Shown here: in pieces, positions 59,919 to 64,000 of the stretch
How the letters are laid out: every line of letters begins with the position of its first letter
How positions within the stretch are numbered: position 1 is the stretch's first letter
From: Paraburkholderia fynbosensis
GTDB lineage: Bacteria > Pseudomonadota > Gammaproteobacteria > Burkholderiales > Burkholderiaceae
DNA: 64,000 nucleotides
Direction of reading: 5' to 3'
Assembly: GCF_902859935.1 (NCBI RefSeq)
Contig: NZ_CADIKI010000031.1
Coordinates: 1-64,000, forward strand
Made by a program: the position numbers and the translations under genes
Notes under the pieces: generated by a model
Seen by the model: the letters and a program-made list of their open reading frames with translations, nothing else
Databases searched by the model: none
What the model was told of the DNA's origin: nothing

Positions 59919-61342
59919 CGCAAACCTCGACCCGCACGCTGATTCGCGGCGGTCGCCTGATCACGGCCATCGACGACTATATCGCCGACATCGTCATCGA
60001 AGGCGAGCGGATTGTGTGTATCGGCCAGCAGATCGAAGCCGGCCCCGACACCAAAGTGATCGACGCACAAGGGCTGCTGGTGTTCCCCGGCGGCGTCGAT
60101 GCGCACACGCACATGGAAAACACGTTCGGCCCATCCGTCACCTGCGACAACTTCGATTCCGGCACGCGTTCCGCGGCATTCGGCGGCACGACGACGATCA
60201 TCGACTTCGCGTTGCAGGAAGCCGGCACCAGTCCGCTCGACGCGATCGCACGCGCGCAGCAGAAGGCGGGATCGGTCTCGCACATCGACTACGGTTTTCA
60301 TGTGATCGTCACGCACGTCGACGATCAGGTACTCGCCGACATGCAGCACGCGATCCGCCACGAAGGCGTGTCGAGCTTCAAGATGTTCATGGCGTATCCG
60401 GGCACGGTGATGTCCGACGACGCGTCGATCTTCCAGGCAATGCGAATGGTCGGCCAGCACGGCGGCATGATCGCATTGCACGCGGAAAACGGCACTGTCA
60501 TCGATCTGCTGATCCGCGAAGCGCTCGCGCAAGGCCACACGTCGCCCCGCTATCACGCGCTGACGCGTCCCGCGATCATGGAGGGCGAAGCCACGCATCG
60601 CGGCATCAAGCTCGCCGAACTCGCCGAAGCGCCGGTGTATTTCGTCCATCTGTCCGCGAAAGAAGCGCTGAAACATGTGATCGAAGCGCGCGATCTTGGC
60701 ATTCCCGTGTTTGCCGAAACCTGCCCGCACTATCTGTTTTTCGACGAATCCGCGTACGCCGACGATAGTTTCGACATGGCGCGCTACGTGATGAGCCCGC
60801 CATTGCGCTCGAAAGAAGCACAAAACGCGCTGTGGACCGCACTGAAAACCGACGACCTGCAATTGATCTCCACCGATCACTGCCCGTATTGCCTGAAGGA
60901 AGGCCATCGCGGCAACATCAACCAGAAGCCGCTCGGCGCCGACGATTTCTCGAAGATTCCGAACGGCGTGCCGGGCGTCGAAACGCGGATGACCGTCGTC
61001 TACGACGGCGGTGTGCGCACCGGCCGCATTTCGCTGAACCGTTTCGTCGAATTGACATCGACGGCGCCCGCGAAGCTGTTCGGGCTGTTCCCGAAGAAAG
61101 GCACGCTCGCGATCGGTAGCGACGCCGATGTCGTGCTGTTCGATCCGCGCGAATCGCACAAGATCAGCGCCGACACGCAACATAGCGATTGCGATTTCAC
61201 GCTGTTCGAAGGTCATCACGTGACGGGGCGCGTGAAAAAAGTGCTGTTGCGCGGCGAAGTGCTGATCGACGACGGCCAATGGGTCGGCCCCGCTGGCGGC
61301 GGACAGTTCGTCGCGCGCGGCGAGCTCGGCACGCATTTCTGA
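59915..61342 (+). CDS. Dihydropyrimidinase / D-hydantoinase-type amidohydrolase
   Basis: A 475-residue metal-dependent cyclic amidase. DAHTHMEN carries the first two metal His residues, SSFKMFMAYPG the carboxylated Lys, ALHAEN and VYFVHLSAKEA the next His residues, and STDHCPY the last Asp. Length and sequence fit hydantoinase/dihydropyrimidinase. Pyrimidine-pathway partners (DPD subunits) are absent; instead it lies in an amino-acid oxidation operon, so its substrate is probably another cyclic ureide or amide. Confidence 0.92.
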   Translation: MTQTSTRTLIRGGRLITAIDDYIADIVIEGERIVCIGQQIEAGPDTKVIDAQGLLVFPGGVDAHTHMENTFGPSVTCDNFDSGTRSAAFGGTTTIIDFALQEAGTSPLDAIARAQQKAGSVSHIDYGFHVIVTHVDDQVLADMQHAIRHEGVSSFKMFMAYPGTVMSDDASIFQAMRMVGQHGGMIALHAENGTVIDLLIREALAQGHTSPRYHALTRPAIMEGEATHRGIKLAELAEAPVYFVHLSAKEALKHVIEARDLGIPVFAETCPHYLFFDESAYADDSFDMARYVMSPPLRSKEAQNALWTALKTDDLQLISTDHCPYCLKEGHRGNINQKPLGADDFSKIPNGVPGVETRMTVVYDGGVRTGRISLNRFVELTSTAPAKLFGLFPKKGTLAIGSDADVVLFDPRESHKISADTQHSDCDFTLFEGHHVTGRVKKVLLRGEVLIDDGQWVGPAGGGQFVARGELGTHF

Positions 61343-61355
61343 CGCGATCCGCGCA

Positions 61356-61583
61356 ATGCCTTTTTACAACTACCGTTGCGCGCAATGCGGTGTATTCGAC
61401 CAGATGCGCCGCGTCGCGATGCGCGACGAAGCGGCGCTGTGTCCGCAATGCGGCGCGCCGTCGGTACGCGAGCAGAATGGGCTTCCCGTTCTGCTCGCTC
61501 GCAGCGAAGACACTTCGATGACGGATGAAGGGGAAGGTGCCTATTTAGGCAGACACGCGAGCAGTTGTTTTTGCTGCGTTTGA
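61356..61583 (+). CDS. FmdB-type zinc-ribbon protein
   Basis: A 75-residue protein. Two CxxC pairs (YRCAQCG, LCPQCG) form the zinc ribbon of the FmdB family, first seen with formamidase genes. It follows the hydantoinase by 13 bp and ends the operon. It is probably a regulator or accessory factor for an amidase. The C-terminal CFCCV is unusual. Confidence 0.8.
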   Translation: MPFYNYRCAQCGVFDQMRRVAMRDEAALCPQCGAPSVREQNGLPVLLARSEDTSMTDEGEGAYLGRHASSCFCCV

Positions 61584-61633
61584 GATGACGATGTTCGTCG
61601 GTGTGAACTGCCTGATTCGCTTGATTCGCTAAA

Positions 61634-61662
61634 AAAGGGCGTTGCTCGCTGCAACGCCCTTT
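61634..61662. terminator. Bidirectional terminator
   Basis: AAAGGGCGTTGC (61634-61645) pairs with GCAACGCCCTTT (61651-61662), loop TCGCT, with A-run before and T-rich sequence after. It separates the convergent FmdB and DUF3830 genes and can end transcription from both sides. Confidence 0.85.
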
Positions 61663-61678
61663 GTTTCTATTCGGAGCG

Positions 61679-62104
61679 TCAAATCGCTTCGAACGTGATG
61701 TCTTGTGCGCCCTCCCACAACACCTTGACGCCGAGCTTGCGCAGATTTTCCTTGCCATCGACGACAGTCAGGAAGTGATTGCCCGCGAGCTGGCCCAGCT
61801 TGCTCGCGAACAGGCACGATCCGTACGCCATGATGATTTCGGTTTCGCTATATCCGCCCGGATAGAACAGAATGTCGCCAACCGACGGGTGGCTTGTGTG
61901 GTTCTCGAAGCCAACTTCGACGCCGTCGTTTTCGAGCTTGAACTCGCCCAGCGGAACCCAGCAGCCCTCGCCGCTCCAGCGCACGTGGATAATTTTTTGC
62001 GTGTAAGGCAGCAGCTTCAGAAACGCAGCGACGGTCTGCGGTGCGTCGGGATTCGTTTCAGCAATGAAAGTCATGCCGCAGGAAGTGATACGAAGTCGGG
62101 TCAT
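61679..62104 (-). CDS. DUF3830 family protein
   Basis: A 141-residue protein: CGMTFIAETNPDAPQTVAAF, LPYTQKIIHVRWSGEGCWVP, EVGFENHTSHPSVGDILFYP and EIIMAYGSCLFASKLGQLAG. The DUF3830 family has a cyclophilin-like fold and commonly lies beside hydantoinase, racemase or amide-hydrolysis genes, as here. Met at 62104 was chosen; the frame is open further but the upstream part lacks family character. Function is unknown. Confidence 0.85.
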   Translation of the reverse strand: MTRLRITSCGMTFIAETNPDAPQTVAAFLKLLPYTQKIIHVRWSGEGCWVPLGEFKLENDGVEVGFENHTSHPSVGDILFYPGGYSETEIIMAYGSCLFASKLGQLAGNHFLTVVDGKENLRKLGVKVLWEGAQDITFEAI

Positions 62105-62497
62105 GGCAAGGTTCGGTTGAGGATGGATGCAGGCCGGTTCAATCGGGAGCATTGTGTCGGCGCCGACGACGCATCGACAGGGACAATTAATTCGGATTCC
62201 GTCGGGCCAGTTTCGCGCACGATGCCGCACTGCGTCAAACGTCAGCGATATCAGTCTGCGGTTTTCAGAGTGTTGCATTGAGCCATCAATCGTCGGCTCT
62301 CAAAGCGGCAACAAATGCGTTGGTCCATGAAGGGAGCTCACTATCTGCTGCAGACCCGCGTCGAGCTGCTCGATGGAAGACCGGAAAGCTGCTTTAGAAA
62401 ACGATACCCGCATTCCAGGTCGCCCGATGCCGTTCGACGTTGAACATACACTCCCCCACTTTTCGTTCGCTCCCAGAATAAGTGGACACCAACAATA
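62105..62497. other. Stretch without recognised gene
   Basis: Contains the DUF3830 upstream region and a lower-GC part with no family-like frame; a short frame (62341-62757, minus) overlaps the unknown ORF downstream and is not supported. Confidence 0.35.
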
Positions 62498-62902
62498 TTA
62501 GTCATCGTCAATTGCGTCCGCACGGCTCCACCGCGATCGCAACTCGCCGTCATCCGAAAGTACGAAGATCTGCGAGGCCACCGCGACCCAGAACTGAAAT
62601 GACGACATCCAAGAAGCTCCCAACGTTCCGCCTGATATGCCGGATACCCATGTTCTGAACCCAAAACGAAATCGCCAGTATTCTTGGATTCGCTGCGTTG
62701 CATACTTGATTTGATTACAGTTCCACCAATGCCCCCAGCGATAGTCCCACGCATCATTGAAAGCGAAGTTCTGAATCAGCGATCCTTGCAGTGAAGTGAC
62801 GTGCGCTCGTTCCGCCCCTCCTGGGAAAACGACTCTACCGGGCCAAGAACTCATACTCTTCAATCGAAAATCGCAAGTTTCCTTTTGAAAGTTTGGGTTC
62901 AA
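62498..62902 (-). CDS. Unknown ORF, lower GC
   Basis: A 134-residue frame rich in Trp and aromatic residues (NDAWDYRWGHWWNCNQIKYA, YWRFRFGFRTWVSGISGG). No family is recognised. It overlaps the end of the next ORF on the same strand in another frame, so it may be the second half of one frameshifted gene. Base composition is lower in GC than neighbouring genes, which suggests transfer. Confidence 0.4.
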   Translation of the reverse strand: MNPNFQKETCDFRLKSMSSWPGRVVFPGGAERAHVTSLQGSLIQNFAFNDAWDYRWGHWWNCNQIKYATQRIQEYWRFRFGFRTWVSGISGGTLGASWMSSFQFWVAVASQIFVLSDDGELRSRWSRADAIDDD

Positions 62903-63389
62903 GCTCGGGAATTCCCGGCAACGTCACAATAACTGCGTGCTTATTCAAGTTGCACACCTGAATAGGCTCCTGGTATCGAAGGCCAGCACCGCGAACCTCA
63001 AGGATCATCTCGAGCCTAGAAACTTCTTTCTTCAGCGAACGGAATGCTACCCGACACGCTCTCGGCTCGGGATATCCAAAATGTGGAAAACTGACGTCGT
63101 ATTCGACGCCATCCCAAAGCTCGCTCCAACTTGACCCGAGCTGCGTACGCTTCATCCAGGTCAGGTGAGAATGGCGATACGTCGGCAAAATGAACCAACG
63201 GGTGAGCTTGTCAACGAGCCAAGAAGAAGTCTTCTTAAGAATACTCAAGACCCATCGCAGAACCCCAAACGATACGTGCATAGACATTGAAGTATTCCAA
63301 TTTAAATTTTGAGACGTCACGGGCACGTGAACACGGTTTTTAATTTTGTCGACGACCATCATGCCCAACTTTTCCCAGGCTGAACTCAC
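62835..63389 (-). CDS. Unknown ORF, lower GC
   Basis: A 184-residue frame starting MSSAWEKLGMMVVDKIKNRV with a basic, partly hydrophobic middle (HVSFGVLRWVLSILKKTSSW) and a more regular C-terminal half (VCNLNKHAVIVTLPGIPELE). No family is recognised. Its stop lies within the next ORF. Composition differs from neighbours. Confidence 0.45.
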   Translation of the reverse strand: MSSAWEKLGMMVVDKIKNRVHVPVTSQNLNWNTSMSMHVSFGVLRWVLSILKKTSSWLVDKLTRWFILPTYRHSHLTWMKRTQLGSSWSELWDGVEYDVSFPHFGYPEPRACRVAFRSLKKEVSRLEMILEVRGAGLRYQEPIQVCNLNKHAVIVTLPGIPELEPKLSKGNLRFSIEEYEFLAR

Positions 63390-63531
63390 TCGTCATCGAT
63401 TGTGAGTGCAATTGAGCCCGGCATAAGTGACGCTGCGGCAGTGCCATACAGCATATGCCCGGACCGCAGTTAGCCGGTGCCCCATCCTTTCGACGCCCGA
63501 CGATAGGGGCAGAACTGTCTGCTGGCGACTG
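63390..63531. other. Short stretch without recognised gene
   Basis: Lies between an unknown ORF and the HU gene end; no feature recognised. Confidence 0.3.
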
Positions 63532-63816
63532 TCAGCCGCGGACGCCGTTCACTGCGTCATTGAATGCCTTGCCCGCGGTGATCTTCACGGTCTTCGCCGC
63601 AGGAATCTGGATCTCGGCACCGGTCGCCGGATTCCGCCCGACCCGCGCCGCATGCGCCCCGGTCGAAAACGAGCCGAAGCCGATCAGCTGCACGCTGTCG
63701 CCCTGCGAGAGCGCGGTGGTGATGGTACCGATCAGCACATCGAGCGTTGCGGCGGTTTCAGCCTTGGTGGAGCCCGTCTTCGCGGCGACAGCATCGACCA
63801 GATCCTATTTGTTCAT
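63532..63816 (-). pseudogene. HU-type DNA-binding protein with a stop at codon 4
   Basis: From the ATG at 63816 the frame reads MNK-stop-DLVDAVAAKTG, then SFSTGAHAARVGRNPATGAE, IQIPAAKTVKITAGKAFNDA to the stop at 63532. The expected fourth codon in HU proteins is Gln or another coding triplet (MNKQDLVDAVA); here CAG has become TAG. The rest, including the DNA-binding arm, is intact and the total of about 94 residues is normal. HU binds and bends DNA as a dimer. Reinitiation downstream could only give a protein lacking helix 1, so this is probably a dead second copy. Confidence 0.82.
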
Positions 63817-64000
63817 TGTTTGTCCGGTAGAGGGAGTAAAGAAGTCACCACCCTACCCGATTCACCCGCGGCCGCGCAATCGGCACGCAGCGGGTGAAGC
63901 CGGGATATTCCCCCTGCCCGCACCTTGTTATTCACCGCACAACGGCGACCGCCTCCGCGGTTTCGCTTTGGTTCAATGGATGCACATCTATCCGATCCTC

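Noticed and set aside
59723..61336. Minus-strand frame of 537 codons opposite the hydantoinase
   Set aside because: Antisense shadow; the hydantoinase metal motifs are on the plus strand.
1..64000. CRISPR arrays, tRNA or rRNA genes, prophage structural genes
   Set aside because: No regularly spaced repeats, cloverleaf-like sequences or phage proteins were seen by reading.

Overview
The window is high-GC proteobacterial DNA. Its C-terminal-Phe porin, MlaA, QseB/OmpR-type regulators, HxlR/LysR/MarR/GntR regulators and mix of insertion sequences point to Burkholderiaceae (Paraburkholderia, Caballeronia or Burkholderia), most likely an accessory stretch of a secondary replicon or island. This assignment is inferred from protein character, not from a search. 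No tRNA, rRNA, CRISPR array or replication origin was recognised. Decay is heavy: IS5, IS701, IS3, IS110, a second IS5, IS21, IS30, IS6 and IS256 elements or remnants are present, and several host genes carry frameshifts, nonsense codons or truncations.

Layout. (1) 1-4.3 kb is a graveyard: a porin 3' end, a BON-domain gene split by an IS5 element, and an acyl-CoA synthetase gene broken by an inversion and an IS701 element. (2) 4.3-19.0 kb is a coherent envelope locus: mipA, two response regulators (one with a degenerate receiver) and a histidine kinase; a tripartite RND efflux operon; mlaA; a small membrane protein; a frameshifted LpxL-type acyltransferase; and two glycosyltransferases. Four copies of an 11-bp-phased direct repeat (RGTAAGTnnnGRGTAAG) lie in the same orientation upstream of four of these transcription units and look like the binding site of the local OmpR-type regulator. 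(3) 19.3-28.7 kb is mixed: IS3, IS110, IS5 and IS21 remnants around a GlxA-type regulator diverging from a DJ-1/PfpI isonitrile-hydratase-like gene, a frameshifted MFS gene and a c-di-GMP phosphodiesterase. (4) 29.5-35.1 kb is a catabolic cluster: a cyclase-family hydrolase, an HTH protein fused to a citrate-synthase-like domain that lacks both catalytic histidines, an AtuA-like protein, a DUF4387 protein and an MFS transporter. (5) 35.6-51 kb holds a porin, HxlR/SDR and HxlR/hydrolase/ene-reductase pairs, a TetR/DUF4260 group, an IS6-IS30 junction, a LysR/ene-reductase/SDR group and an IS256 remnant. (6) 51-62.1 kb holds a MarR/SnoaL pair and a large nitrogen-compound catabolic locus: a GntR regulator, a polar amino-acid ABC importer, a three-part amine/amino-acid dehydrogenase, a DHDPS-family enzyme, a hydantoinase, an FmdB zinc ribbon and DUF3830. 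(7) 62.3-64 kb has two lower-GC unknown ORFs and an HU gene with a stop at codon 4.

How the genes may work together. The envelope locus probably senses membrane stress and adjusts outer-membrane lipid asymmetry, LPS and efflux together. The 52-61.5 kb locus probably imports an amino-acid-like compound, oxidises it at a flavin/iron-sulfur dehydrogenase, and finishes with lyase and cyclic-amide hydrolase steps; GTATAC-type repeats at the GntR promoter and in the divergent promoter suggest GntR controls both. The 29.5-35 kb cluster looks like a transport and catabolism unit controlled by a pseudoenzyme-type regulator. All statements rest on reading the sequence and on recall of protein families; no database search was run.
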